Shown here: piece after piece, positions 8,163-22,190 of the stretch
Position numbering within the stretch: the first letter of the stretch is position 1
How the letters are laid out: each line of letters starts with the position of its first letter
NCBI RefSeq assembly: GCF_030499515.1
Contig: NZ_JASTWJ010000001.1
Span: 7,420,001-7,484,000 of the forward strand
Origin: Streptomyces sp. DT2A-34
GTDB taxonomy: Bacteria > Actinomycetota > Actinomycetes > Streptomycetales > Streptomycetaceae
Reading direction: 5' to 3'
DNA: 64,000 nucleotides
Notes under the pieces: generated by a model
Seen by the model: the letters and a program-made list of their open reading frames with translations, nothing else
What the model was told of the DNA's origin: nothing
Databases searched by the model: none
Translations under genes and position numbers: made by a program

Positions 8163-9908
8163 ATGAGCCAGCAGCCCTCCGCAGCCCCGGCCCCGACCCC
8201 CACTTCCGCAGCGGCCGTCGCCACCGTCGCCAAGCGCCGTGACTGGTGGCGGGACGCGGTGATCTACCAGGTCTATCCGCGCAGCTTCGCCGACAGCAAC
8301 GGCGACGGCATGGGCGACCTGGAAGGCGTACGCTCCCGACTCCCGTACCTGCGCGACCTCGGCATCGACGCCGTGTGGCTCAGCCCCTTCTACGCCTCCC
8401 CGCAGGCCGACGCCGGCTACGACGTGGCCGACTACCGGGCCGTCGACCCGATGTTCGGCAACCTGCTCGACGCGGACGCGCTGATCCGCGACGCCCACGA
8501 GCTGGGTCTGCGGATCATCGTCGACCTGGTTCCGAACCACTCCTCCGACCAGCACGAATGGTTCAAGCGGGCCGTGGCGGAGGGCCCCGGCTCCCCGCTC
8601 CGTGACCGCTACCACTTCCGTCCCGGCAAGGGTGCGAACGGCGAACTCCCGCCCAACGACTGGGAGTCCATCTTCGGCGGCCCGGCGTGGACGCGGGTCA
8701 CCGAGCCGGACGGCACCCCCGGCGAGTGGTACCTCCATCTCTTCGCCCCCGAGCAGCCGGACTTCAACTGGGAGCACCCGGCGGTCGGCGACGAGTTCCG
8801 CTCGATCCTCCGCTTCTGGCTCGACATGGGCGTCGACGGCTTCCGTATCGACGTCGCCCACGGCCTGGTGAAGGCGGAGGGGCTGCCGGACCTCGGATCC
8901 CACGAACAGCTCAAGCTGCTGGGCAACGATGTCATGCCGTTCTTCGACCAGGACGGCGTGCACGCGATCTACCGCCAGTGGCGCACGATCCTCGACGAGT
9001 ACGCGGAAAAGAAGGGGCCCGAAGGGCCTTCGTCCGAAGGGCGGTGGTGGGAGACGGGTGGGCGCATCTTCGTGGCGGAGGCCTGGACCCCGACCGTCGA
9101 GCGCACGGCGAACTACGTCCGCCCGGACGAGCTGCACCAGGCCTTCAACTTCCAGTACCTGTCGACGGAGTGGGACGCCGAGGAGCTCCGCAAGGTCGTC
9201 GACCGCACCCTGGAGGCGATGCGTCCGGTCGGCGCCCCGGCGACGTGGGTCCTGTCCAACCACGACGTCACCCGCCACGCGACGCGCTTCGCCAACCCGC
9301 CCGGCCTCGGCACCCAGATCCGCACGGCCGGCGACCGCGAACTGGGCCTGCGCCGTGCGCGGGCGGCGACCCTGCTCATGCTGGCCCTGCCCGGCTCGGC
9401 GTACGTCTACCAGGGCGAGGAACTGGGCCTGCCGGACGTCGTCGACCTTCCCGACGACGTCCGCCAGGACCCGGCGTACTTCCGGGGCGAGGGCCAGGAC
9501 GGCTTCCGCGACGGCTGCCGGGTGCCGATCCCGTGGACGCGCGAGGGCTCGTCGTACGGCTTCGGCGCCGGCGGCAGCTGGCTGCCGCAGCCGGGGGGCT
9601 GGGGCGAGCTGAGCGTCGAGGCGCAGACGGGGGCTCAGGGCTCGACCCTGGAGCTCTACCGCTCCGCCCTGAGCATCCGCCGCGCCGAGCCCGACCTGGG
9701 CGCGGGCGACGCGGTGGAGTGGCTCCGGGCTCCGGAGGGCGTCCTGGCCTTCCGCCGCGGCGAGTTCGTCTGCGTCGCCAACACGAGCGGCGAGTCGGTG
9801 ACGACCCCGTCCTACGGCCGTGTCCTCCTCGCCAGCGGCGAGATCACCGAGGCGGACGGCGAGGCGAAGGTGCCGGCGGACACGACGGTGTGGTGGACGA
9901 CGGCCTGA
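8163..9908 (+). CDS. aglA: Alpha-glucosidase, GH13 (AglA), cytoplasmic
   Basis: 581 residues from the ATG at 8163 (AAGGA four bases upstream); an in-frame ATG at 8130 is possible. No signal peptide is seen, so it acts in the cytosol on imported maltodextrins. GH13 motifs in order: [33 protein letters not shown] (nucleophile Asp), VAEAWTP (acid/base Glu) and VLSNHDVTRH. The C-terminal beta-domain is present. Its position directly after malEFG fits joint use. A short odd segment, EKKGPEGPSSEG at 9008-9043, is encoded by self-complementary GGGCCC/GAAGGG repeats and may be a small in-frame insertion. Confidence 0.93.
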   Translation: MSQQPSAAPAPTPTSAAAVATVAKRRDWWRDAVIYQVYPRSFADSNGDGMGDLEGVRSRLPYLRDLGIDAVWLSPFYASPQADAGYDVADYRAVDPMFGNLLDADALIRDAHELGLRIIVDLVPNHSSDQHEWFKRAVAEGPGSPLRDRYHFRPGKGANGELPPNDWESIFGGPAWTRVTEPDGTPGEWYLHLFAPEQPDFNWEHPAVGDEFRSILRFWLDMGVDGFRIDVAHGLVKAEGLPDLGSHEQLKLLGNDVMPFFDQDGVHAIYRQWRTILDEYAEKKGPEGPSSEGRWWETGGRIFVAEAWTPTVERTANYVRPDELHQAFNFQYLSTEWDAEELRKVVDRTLEAMRPVGAPATWVLSNHDVTRHATRFANPPGLGTQIRTAGDRELGLRRARAATLLMLALPGSAYVYQGEELGLPDVVDLPDDVRQDPAYFRGEGQDGFRDGCRVPIPWTREGSSYGFGAGGSWLPQPGGWGELSVEAQTGAQGSTLELYRSALSIRRAEPDLGAGDAVEWLRAPEGVLAFRRGEFVCVANTSGESVTTPSYGRVLLASGEITEADGEAKVPADTTVWWTTA

Positions 9909-9929
9909 CGGCCCGGACAGCACCGGAAC

Positions 9930-9976
9930 ACGGCCTGTGGCCCACCCCGCGCACGCGGTGGTGGGCCACAGGCCGT
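9930..9976 (+). terminator. Strong terminator after aglA
   Basis: A perfect 17-bp stem, ACGGCCTGTGGCCCACC (9930-9946) with GGTGGGCCACAGGCCGT (9960-9976) and a 13-nt loop, lies 21 bp after the aglA stop. It separates aglA from the independently regulated amylase gene. Confidence 0.9.
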
Positions 9977-10083
9977 CCAGCCTACGTCCATGCATGTGCG
10001 GCTCCGGAAAGGAACGACGAAGGGTCTGAGTTCCAACTGCTCGTGAGAGTGAGGCAGTTGTGAAGGCGCGTCAAGGCAACGGG

Positions 10084-10141
10084 TGAAAGTTCTTTCTGTG
10101 AATTTCAAACCTCTTGCTGTAAAGCTTTCGTTGGCGGTACG
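10084..10141 (+). promoter_or_regulatory. Amylase promoter/operator region (candidate MalR site)
   Basis: TGAAAGTTCTTTCTG, then CTCTTGCTGTAAAGCTTTCG (10111-10130) and TACG. The 58 bp align without gaps to 14364-14421 before the pullulanase gene, about 47 of 58 positions identical by eye. Similar repeats occur in known streptomycete amylase promoters. MalR binding is an inference. Confidence 0.65.
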
Positions 10142-10221
10142 TTCTCGCCGGCGCCCGGCAACGACGCCGCGCCGCGGCGCAGGGGGGGACCCGACTGAGC
10201 CGCAACCGCAAGGAGTTCACC

Positions 10222-11625
10222 GTGATATCGAGATGGCCGGCGCCCTCGAAGCGCCGTACCGTGCCGGCGGCCCTGACCGCGCTGGCCGCAGCCGCGGCCG
10301 TCATGGCTCCCGGCAGCACCGCCTACGCATCCCCGCCCGGCACCAAGGACGTCACCGCGGTGATGTTCGAGTGGAACTTCGCCTCGGTCGCCAAGGAGTG
10401 CACCAACACCCTCGGCCCGGCCGGCTACGGCTATGTCCAGGTCTCCCCGCCCGCCGAGCACATCCAGGGCGCGCAGTGGTGGACCTCGTACCAGCCGGTC
10501 AGCTACAAGATCGCGGGGCGCCTCGGTGACGCCACCGCCTTCCGGAACATGGTGAACACCTGCCACAACGCGGGTGTGAAGGTCGTCGTCGACACCGTCA
10601 TCAACCACATGTCGGCGGGCAGCGGCACCGGCACCGGCGGCTCGTCGTACACGAAGTACGACTACCCCGGCCTGTACTCCTCGGCCGACATGAACGACTG
10701 CACGGCCACGATCAGCGACTACACCAACCGCGCCAACGTCCAGAACTGCGAACTCGTCGGCCTCGCCGACCTGGACACCGGCGAGGAGTACGTCCGCGCC
10801 ACCATCGCCGGTTACATGAACTCCCTGCTCGGCTACGGCGTCGACGGCTTCCGCATCGACGCGGCCAAGCACATGCCGGCGGCCGACCTCGCCAACATCA
10901 AGTCGCGCCTCAGCAACTCGTCGGTGTACTGGAAGCAGGAGGCCATCCACGGCAGCGGAGAGGCCGTCCAGCCCACCGAGTACACGGGCAACGGCGACGT
11001 CCAGGAGTTCCGTTACGCCTACGACCTCAAGCGCGTCTTCAACAACGAGAACCTCGCCTATCTGAAGAACTACGGCGAGGGCTGGGGCTACATGAGCAGC
11101 TCGGTCGCGGGTGTCTTCGTCGACAACCACGACACCGAGCGCAACGGCTCCACGCTCAACTACAAGGACGGCGCCAACTACACCCTGGCCAACGTCTTCA
11201 TGCTGGCCTACCCGTACGGCGCGCCCGACATCAACTCCGGCTACGAGTTCTCCGACACGGACGCCGGGCCGCCCAACGGCGGCTCCGTGACGGCCTGCTG
11301 GCAGGACGGCTGGAAGTGTCAGCACGCCTGGCCGGAGATCATCCGCATGGTCGCCTTCCGCAACGCCACCCGCGGCGAGGCGGTCGCCAACTGGTGGGAC
11401 AACGGCGGCGACGCCATCGCGTTCGGGCGGGGCAGCAAGGGCTATGTCGCCATCAATCACGAGTCGGGCAGCCTGACCCGCACCTACCAGACCTCCCTCG
11501 CGGCGGGCACGTACTGCAACGTGCAGAGCAACACGACGGTGACCGTGAACTCGAACGGCCAGTTCACGGCCACCCTGGGCGCCAACACCGCGCTCGCGAT
11601 CTACGCCGGCAAGGCCAGCTGCTGA
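10222..11625 (+). CDS. Secreted alpha-amylase, GH13
   Basis: 467 residues. The GTG at 10222 has AAGGAG six bases upstream. A Sec-type signal ([12 protein letters not shown], then an alanine-rich core) ends near AYASPP at about residue 36. The sequence fits the actinobacterial secreted alpha-amylases: [26 protein letters not shown] (nucleophile Asp), WKQEAIHG (acid/base Glu) and [11 protein letters not shown]. The C-terminal beta-domain ends at KASC; there is no starch-binding CBM20. It makes maltodextrins outside the cell. The first 13 or so codons and the leader closely match those of the pullulanase gene. Confidence 0.95.
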   Translation: MISRWPAPSKRRTVPAALTALAAAAAVMAPGSTAYASPPGTKDVTAVMFEWNFASVAKECTNTLGPAGYGYVQVSPPAEHIQGAQWWTSYQPVSYKIAGRLGDATAFRNMVNTCHNAGVKVVVDTVINHMSAGSGTGTGGSSYTKYDYPGLYSSADMNDCTATISDYTNRANVQNCELVGLADLDTGEEYVRATIAGYMNSLLGYGVDGFRIDAAKHMPAADLANIKSRLSNSSVYWKQEAIHGSGEAVQPTEYTGNGDVQEFRYAYDLKRVFNNENLAYLKNYGEGWGYMSSSVAGVFVDNHDTERNGSTLNYKDGANYTLANVFMLAYPYGAPDINSGYEFSDTDAGPPNGGSVTACWQDGWKCQHAWPEIIRMVAFRNATRGEAVANWWDNGGDAIAFGRGSKGYVAINHESGSLTRTYQTSLAAGTYCNVQSNTTVTVNSNGQFTATLGANTALAIYAGKASC

Positions 11626-11687
11626 ACAGTCCCTGGGGAACGTGGGATTGACGCGCACGGAGTGTCGTCCTGCGTTCCCTGTTGTTA

Positions 11688-11701
11688 TGGGAGCGCTCCC
11701 A
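11688..11701. promoter_or_regulatory. CebR-type operator TGGGAGCGCTCCCA
   Basis: A perfect 14-bp palindrome identical to the published consensus of the streptomycete cellobiose/cellotriose repressor CebR. It lies 15 bp before the GH30 start codon at 11717. This places the GH30 gene under a LacI-family regulator other than MalR, although it sits in a starch island. Confidence 0.85.
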
Positions 11702-11716
11702 TGAAGGATGTGCAAC

Positions 11717-13117
11717 ATGCAGTGCAGACTCGGCAAGGGCACGGTGACGTCCATGGCGGCTCTCCTGGCGGTCGCGGGCATCACCGCGGCCGGTCCGCCG
11801 CGGGCGACCGCCGCCACGACGGCCACCATCAACGGCTCCACCACCTACCAGCCCATCGACGGCTTCGGCTTCTCCGAGCACTTCGGACGGGCCGACATCA
11901 TGCGCGGCTCGCAGGGCCTACCGGCCCAGAAACAGCGCGAGATCCTCGACCTGCTGCTGAACCGCACCACCGGCGCCGGCCTCAGCATCCTGCGCCTCGG
12001 CATCGACTCGGGCATCCAGCCCACCGACCCCGGCGGCCCGAACGCCACCCCCAAGTACGTCTGGGACCGCCAGGACAAGGGCCAGGTGTGGCTCGCCCGG
12101 CAGGCCAAGGCGTACGGCGTCACCCGCTTCTACGCCGACGCGTGGACCGCCCCCGGCTATATGAAGACCAACGGGACGGACGCGAACGGCGGCACCCTGT
12201 GCGGGCTGAGCGGCGCCACCTGCGCGAGCGGCGACTGGCGCCGGGCGTACGCGAACTTCCTCGTCCAGTACGCGAAGTTCTACGGCCAGGAGGGCATCGG
12301 GATCACCGACCTCGGCTTCACCAACGAGCCCGACTGGACGGCGACGTACGACTCCATGCGGCTCACCCCCGCCCAGACGACGGAGTTCGTGAAGGTCTTC
12401 GGACCGGTCGCGAACGCCGCCGGATACAAGGTGGCCTGCTGCGACTCGTTCGGCTGGAACCAGCAGAAGGCCTACACCAGCGCGATCGAGGCCGACGCGA
12501 CGGCCCGGAACTACGTCACCACCCACACAGGCCACACCTACGCGAGCCCGGTCGATGCCCCGCTTCCGACCCAGAAGCGCACCTGGATGTCGGAGTGGTC
12601 GCCCAACGGCACCACCTGGAACGAGAACTGGGACGACGGCAGTGGCTACGACGGCTTCACGGTCGCCTCCGCCGTCCACGACGCCCTCACCAAGGGCAAC
12701 ATCAGCGGATACGTGTACTGGTACGGCGCCTCGGTCGGCGCCACGCGCGGCCTGATCCAGATGGACGGGGCGAACTATCACGTGTCCAAGCGGCTGTGGG
12801 CGATCGCCCACTACAGCCGCTTCATCCGGCCGGGGGCGACCCGCATCGGCGCTACGACCCCGGACGCCAACCTCAGGCTGTCGGCCTTCCGCAACACCGA
12901 CGGCACGGTGACCGTCGTGGCGCTCAACGCGGCCGGCAGTGCCCAGCAGGTGTCGTACAGCCTGCAGAACACCGGCATCACGACCGGGACCGCGACGCCG
13001 TACCTCACCAACGGCTCGAACAGCATGGCCCAGCAGTCCGCCGTGGCCGTGAGCGGGGGGTCACTGACCGCCACAGTCCCCGCTCGCTCCCTGTCCACCT
13101 ACACCGTCAAGCGATAA
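11717..13117 (+). CDS. Secreted GH30-family glycoside hydrolase
   Basis: 466 residues from the ATG at 11717 (AAGGA at 11704-11708); an in-frame ATG at 11708 is the alternative. An export signal ends near PRATAA. The family-30 barrel carries GFGFSEHFGRAD, the acid/base in GFTNEPDW (near residue 205) and the nucleophile in WMSEWSPNG (near residue 297). A beta-sandwich follows and closes at LSTYTVKR. GH30 members cut beta-linked glycans (xylan, beta-1,6-glucan, beta-1,6-galactan, glucosylceramide); the substrate is not decidable here. A CebR box in the leader suggests induction by beta-glucan oligosaccharides. No terminator is evident; the tnpB relic follows in the opposite direction. Confidence 0.88.
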   Translation: MQCRLGKGTVTSMAALLAVAGITAAGPPRATAATTATINGSTTYQPIDGFGFSEHFGRADIMRGSQGLPAQKQREILDLLLNRTTGAGLSILRLGIDSGIQPTDPGGPNATPKYVWDRQDKGQVWLARQAKAYGVTRFYADAWTAPGYMKTNGTDANGGTLCGLSGATCASGDWRRAYANFLVQYAKFYGQEGIGITDLGFTNEPDWTATYDSMRLTPAQTTEFVKVFGPVANAAGYKVACCDSFGWNQQKAYTSAIEADATARNYVTTHTGHTYASPVDAPLPTQKRTWMSEWSPNGTTWNENWDDGSGYDGFTVASAVHDALTKGNISGYVYWYGASVGATRGLIQMDGANYHVSKRLWAIAHYSRFIRPGATRIGATTPDANLRLSAFRNTDGTVTVVALNAAGSAQQVSYSLQNTGITTGTATPYLTNGSNSMAQQSAVAVSGGSLTATVPARSLSTYTVKR

Positions 13118-13140
13118 CGGCGTGTACAGCATGGTGTACG

Positions 13141-14271
13141 TCAACCGCCCGTGGCCAGAGCCGACGGGCTTGCACAACGGGCGTCACTGGCGGTGACGCT
13201 GCGCTTGCGTCCAGCCCCGCCCCGCTCGCGCGGTGGTGGGGCAGGGGCCGTTGACTGGGCCCAGCGTCGCCACAACTCCCTCGCGCGGGTGCGGATGTTG
13301 CGGGAGCTGTTCCGGTCTGCGTGATCAACGAATTCGCAGTTCCGGCATGCGAACCAGGCCTGGGAGACTCGGTTCGCTTTGTCTATGTGCCCGCATTCGG
13401 CGCAGGTGCGGGAGGTGTACGCCGGGTCAACGTGCACAACCGGCACCCCCGCCCGGCGCGCCTTGTACGCGATGAACTGCCCCAGCTGGGCGAATGACCA
13501 GCTGGAGTGAGTGGCCCGTTGGGGCTTGCGAAGCCGTACCCGCTCGCGGATGCCCGTCAGGTCCTCCAGGGCGATTCCGCGACCGGTGCGTTCTGCCTCG
13601 GCCACCACATGTTTCGCGATCTTGTGGTTGATGTCCTTCGTCCGCCGTGCCTCCTTCCGCCTGCGTTTCTTCAACCGGCGCCTGGCGGACGGGGTGTTCT
13701 TCTGCTGCAGCTTGGCACGCAGCTTTCGCTCCCGAACCCGGACGCGGTTGAGCTCACGCCCTGCCATGATCTCGCCGTCCGAGGTGGTGGCGATATTCAC
13801 GATGCCCAGGTCGATGCCGAGGAAGTCCACCGGATCGGCGTTCAACGGCGCCTCGGGGACATCGCAGATGGCGTTTAGGAACCACATGCCGTCCCGGCGT
13901 ATTAGGTCCGACTCGCCTTGGCGATACAGGGCCAGGGCTGCCAGTTGTTCGGGGGAGATGGTGAACGCCACGCCCTTCACCCGCCCGGCCGTCGTCCAGA
14001 TCGAGATCTGCCTCCGGTCGATCTGCCAAGACAACATCCGGTCGTCGTACGGCTGTGCGCCCTCTGGCCGGAAGACAATCGGCTTCTCCGTCGCCCTGCG
14101 GTAGCGCTTGGAGCCCGGCCTCCCCACGTTCCCGGCCTTCAGGTTCGCCTTCAGCGTGGCGTACGCGTCGCAGGTCTTCTTGATCACGTGCTGGGCGGCC
14201 TGTGCCCCCAGGTTCCACCGCGACTTGATCTGACCGTAGGTGTGCTCGCGCAGCGCGAAGTTGTTCTTCAC
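13141..14271 (-). pseudogene. tnpB: IS605/IS1341-type TnpB (OrfB) RNA-guided nuclease gene, 5'-truncated
   Basis: The open frame encodes about 376 residues of a TnpB. All three RuvC acidic residues are recognisable: FLGIDLGIVNIATTS, IALEDLTGIRERVRL and the Asp of VDHADRNSSRN. The zinc ribbon is also present (TCAECGH near 13385 and ACRNCEF near 13340). The N-terminus begins at NFALREHTYGQIKSR, whereas complete members of this subgroup have about 45 more residues, so the 5' end was lost near 14270. No tnpA is nearby. The relic is wedged between GH30 and pullulanase against their orientation. It can be read as a stranded or domesticated fragment. Confidence 0.8.
13147..13169 (-). repeat. Hairpin at the 3' end of tnpB (candidate IS right end)
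   Basis: GCCCGT and ACGGGC (6-bp arms, 11-nt loop) overlap the last tnpB codons and are followed on the minus strand by GGTTGAC. IS605-family elements end in subterminal hairpins, and the guide RNA of TnpB arises from this end. The left end was not found, consistent with truncation. Confidence 0.4.
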
Positions 14272-14363
14272 ATCCTGAACCCCTCGGCGAGCGGCCCCTA
14301 CAACACTCTGCCTTGGCGCCTCGGGCTGCTGACGCAGACCAACTCCACCTGCTGGCGTTCTGC

Positions 14364-14421
14364 TGAAAGTTCTTACCGATGGTTTCAAGCCTCTTGCTGT
14401 AAACCTTTCGACGGCGATACG
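14364..14421 (+). promoter_or_regulatory. Pullulanase promoter/operator region (candidate MalR site)
   Basis: TGAAAGTTCTTACCG, then CTCTTGCTGTAAACCTTTCG (14391-14410) and TACG. It matches the amylase region 10084-10141 in sequence and spacing. The tnpB relic ends about 90 bp before it, so the promoter was left intact. Confidence 0.65.
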
Positions 14422-14470
14422 GTCACGCGGGGTCGGACCCAAGAGAGCCGCAATCGCAAGGAGTCCATCT

Positions 14471-19915
<5,445 letters not shown>

Positions 19916-19929
19916 CGCGGCGCTAACTT

Positions 19930-19964
19930 GAGTGGGGCGGACCCGGTCACGGGCCGCCCCACTC
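19930..19964 (+). terminator. Terminator after pullulanase
   Basis: GAGTGGGGCGG (19930-19940) pairs with CCGCCCCACTC (19954-19964), a perfect 11-bp stem with a 13-nt loop, 14 bp after the stop codon. Confidence 0.85.
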
Positions 19965-19984
19965 ACGTGTATCCGAGAGTTGCG

Positions 19985-20010
19985 GACGATGGACGATGGA
20001 CGATGGACGG
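19985..20010 (+). repeat. Threefold 7-bp repeat over the PP2C start codon
   Basis: ACGATGG occurs three times in tandem and runs into ACGG. Each unit contains an ATG, and because seven is not a multiple of three the ATGs lie in three different frames. Only the last, at 20003, is in the frame of the protein downstream. Confidence 0.8.
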
Positions 20011-21775
20011 TTACGGCAGGCAGGCCGGCGCGACGGTCATGGTCGTCGACGACGTCTCGGCCAGCCGCTACGCCATGGGCGCCGTGCTGCGTCGCGCGGG
20101 CCACGATGTCGTGCCGGTCGCGAGCGCGGGCGAGGCGCTGAGCGAACTCGACGTGCGGCTGCGCGCGGGCGCCTTGCCCGACGTGGCCCTCGTCGACGTG
20201 GGGCTGCCGGACATGAGCGGCTTCGAACTGTGCCGCCGCGTCAAGGCCCGCCCGTCCACGGCCGCGCTGCCCGTCGTCCACTTCTCGGCCACGGCCATGG
20301 AGGCGGGGGACCGGTGCCGGGGGCTCGACGTGGGCGCCGACGCCTACCTGACGGTGCCGGCCGAGCCGAGGGAGATCCAGGCCGTCGTCCGGTCCGCGGT
20401 GCGCAGGGCGCGCCGGCGCACCGCGGCCGAGGCGCTGGCACACCGGCTGACGCTGCTGTCCGAGGCCATCTTCACCGTGCAGACGGCGCGCTGCCTGGGT
20501 GAGCTGGCCGACGCGGCCGCCGCGGGCGCGGCCCGGCTCAGCGGTACGCCCGCCGTCGTCTTCGTCATCGGCCCGGACGGCGAACCCCACTGGGGCTGCT
20601 CCCCGAGCTCCCTCCACCTGCCCCGGAGCCACGGCTTCGCCCGCCCGGCGGGAACCCCCACCTCCCTGCCCGCCACCGCCCCGCACGTGGCGGCGGCACG
20701 GCTGATCACCCGGATCGCGGAGGGACGCAACGGCCGGACCGGAGTGCACAGCACGGTTGTGCCCGCCTCACTGTGGCCCGCCGGCTTCTTCCGACCCGGC
20801 ATCCGGGAGGAGGCCCACTTGCTCCTGGCGTCGGGCCAGGAGGGCCGCGCCCACGTGTGCATCGCTACACCGGCGTGCCGGGCTGCGGTGCCTGCAACGC
20901 CCTCAAGGGGCGCGGGGCTGTATCGACATGCGGCTCCGCCGCGGGGCGCGACCAGCCACGACGGTCCCGCAGACAACCGACGGCATATCGCGGCACCTCC
21001 TGTCGAGGCGGCCCCCGAGGAGCGCCTCGCCCAAGCCACCGCCCTCGCCGCCGAACCGCTGCTGATGTACCAGGCGGAACGGGACATCGCCCTCACCCTG
21101 CAGCACAGCTTTCTGCCCCAGCCGTACCGGCTCCCCGCGCTGCCCGGCGTGGACGTCGTCGTCCGGTACGTCCCCGCGTCCCGGCAGGCCGAGATCGGCG
21201 GGGACTTCTACGCCGCCCTGCGCACCGAGGGCGGGGTGCTCACCGCCGTCGGTGACGTCGTCGGGCACTCGCTGGACGCGGCCACGGTGATGGTCGAGAT
21301 CCGGCACGCGCTGCGCGCCTACTGCGTCGAGGAGAGCGACCCCGGCGCGCTCGCGGCCCGGCTGGACCGGATGCTTCAGCACTACCACCCCGACATCACC
21401 GCCACGGTCTGCCTGGCCCTGCTCGACCCCGCAACCGGGCGCACCCGGATCGCCAACGCCGGCCACCTTCCGCCGCTGATCGTGCGGGACGCGGGTGACG
21501 CCGAGTACGTCCCGGTGGACGGCCCGCTGCTCGGGCTCGCCCTCGACCGGCCCGAGCCCAGCGAGCTGGTCCTGGCCCGGGGGGACCGCCTCCTCATGGT
21601 CACCGACGGCCTCATCGAGACCCGCGGCATCGACCTCGCCACGTCCATGGAGCAACTGCGCACGGCCGCCGCCGAGGCACCGGCCGGGCTGGACGCGCTG
21701 TGCGACACGCTGCTGGGCTGCTTCGGGCGGGGCCGGGAGGACGACATCGCGATGCTGGCGCTGCGGTTAGGGTGA
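20003..21775 (+). CDS. Response-regulator-like receiver fused to PP2C/SpoIIE phosphatase
   Basis: 590 residues from the ATG at 20003. Residues ~10-130 are a receiver domain (VMVVDD, phosphoacceptor Asp in LVDVGLPDMSG). The usual lysine near the end of the domain is replaced (AYLTVPAEP where YLTKP is normal), so phosphorylation signalling may be altered. A GAF-like middle section follows. Residues ~355-590 are a SpoIIE-type PP2C domain (EIGGDFYAA, VGDVVGHSLDAA, LLMVTDGLIETRG, GREDDIAMLAL) that would dephosphorylate serine/threonine, typically on anti-sigma-factor antagonists. A dispersed repeat lies in frame between the two parts. No ribosome site is clear because of the ACGATGG repeats. Confidence 0.85.
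   Translation: MDGYGRQAGATVMVVDDVSASRYAMGAVLRRAGHDVVPVASAGEALSELDVRLRAGALPDVALVDVGLPDMSGFELCRRVKARPSTAALPVVHFSATAMEAGDRCRGLDVGADAYLTVPAEPREIQAVVRSAVRRARRRTAAEALAHRLTLLSEAIFTVQTARCLGELADAAAAGAARLSGTPAVVFVIGPDGEPHWGCSPSSLHLPRSHGFARPAGTPTSLPATAPHVAAARLITRIAEGRNGRTGVHSTVVPASLWPAGFFRPGIREEAHLLLASGQEGRAHVCIATPACRAAVPATPSRGAGLYRHAAPPRGATSHDGPADNRRHIAAPPVEAAPEERLAQATALAAEPLLMYQAERDIALTLQHSFLPQPYRLPALPGVDVVVRYVPASRQAEIGGDFYAALRTEGGVLTAVGDVVGHSLDAATVMVEIRHALRAYCVEESDPGALAARLDRMLQHYHPDITATVCLALLDPATGRTRIANAGHLPPLIVRDAGDAEYVPVDGPLLGLALDRPEPSELVLARGDRLLMVTDGLIETRGIDLATSMEQLRTAAAEAPAGLDALCDTLLGCFGRGREDDIAMLALRLG
20902..20998 (+). repeat. Dispersed Streptomyces repeat inside the PP2C gene
   Basis: The block AAGGGGCGCGGGGCTGTATC, GA-ATGCGGCTCCGCCGC, then GGCGCGAC-AGCCAC matches 49160-49265 in reverse orientation, where it lies between genes. 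Within the phosphatase it encodes the atypical segment RGAGLYRHAAPPRGATSHDG and joins flanks that read as normal protein, so insertion preserved the frame. Confidence 0.8.
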
Positions 21776-21806
21776 GCCCAGATGCCGCCGTAGAACAGGA
21801 GTGCCC

Positions 21807-22169
21807 ATGCCGCAGATCACCGTCGACTATTCCGGCGTACTGGCCCACGCCTTCGACCGGGAGGGTTTCGCGCGGGCGCTGCACACCGCCACCGTCGAGA
21901 TCGCGGCGGCGAAGCCGGAGGCGTGCAAGACGCAGTTCCGGCGGAGCGAGTACACGGCGTTCGGCTACGAGGACCCCGAGGAGCAGGGCCACGCGATCGT
22001 GCACGTCACGCTCGGACTGCTCGCCGGCCGTACCGAGGAGACGAAGGCGAAGCTGACCGAGGCCGTCCTGGAGCTGCTGCGGCAGCATGTGGAGGAGGAC
22101 GAGTTCGTCCTGCACGCCTCCGCCGAGGTACGCGACCTCGACCCGTCCTACCGCAAGTTCGAACGCTAG
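21807..22169 (+). CDS. CHMI-like isomerase (5-carboxymethyl-2-hydroxymuconate isomerase family)
   Basis: 120 residues. The ATG at 21807 is preferred to the GTG at 21801. It has AGGA upstream at suitable spacing, and it puts proline directly after the initiator (MPQITVDYSG), as required by the tautomerase superfamily, in which this Pro is the catalytic base. The family interconverts unsaturated keto acids in homoprotocatechuate breakdown. No other gene of that pathway is near, so the true substrate is open. It lies 31 bp after the phosphatase gene and could be cotranscribed. Confidence 0.85.
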   Translation: MPQITVDYSGVLAHAFDREGFARALHTATVEIAAAKPEACKTQFRRSEYTAFGYEDPEEQGHAIVHVTLGLLAGRTEETKAKLTEAVLELLRQHVEEDEFVLHASAEVRDLDPSYRKFER

Positions 22170-22190
22170 GGCCTGTCCGACAGGGCCTAG
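22166..22190. terminator. Bidirectional hairpin between isomerase and tetR
   Basis: CTAGG-CCTGT pairs with ACAGG-CCTAG with one mismatch around a short loop. It overlaps the stop codons of both convergent genes. Confidence 0.7.
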
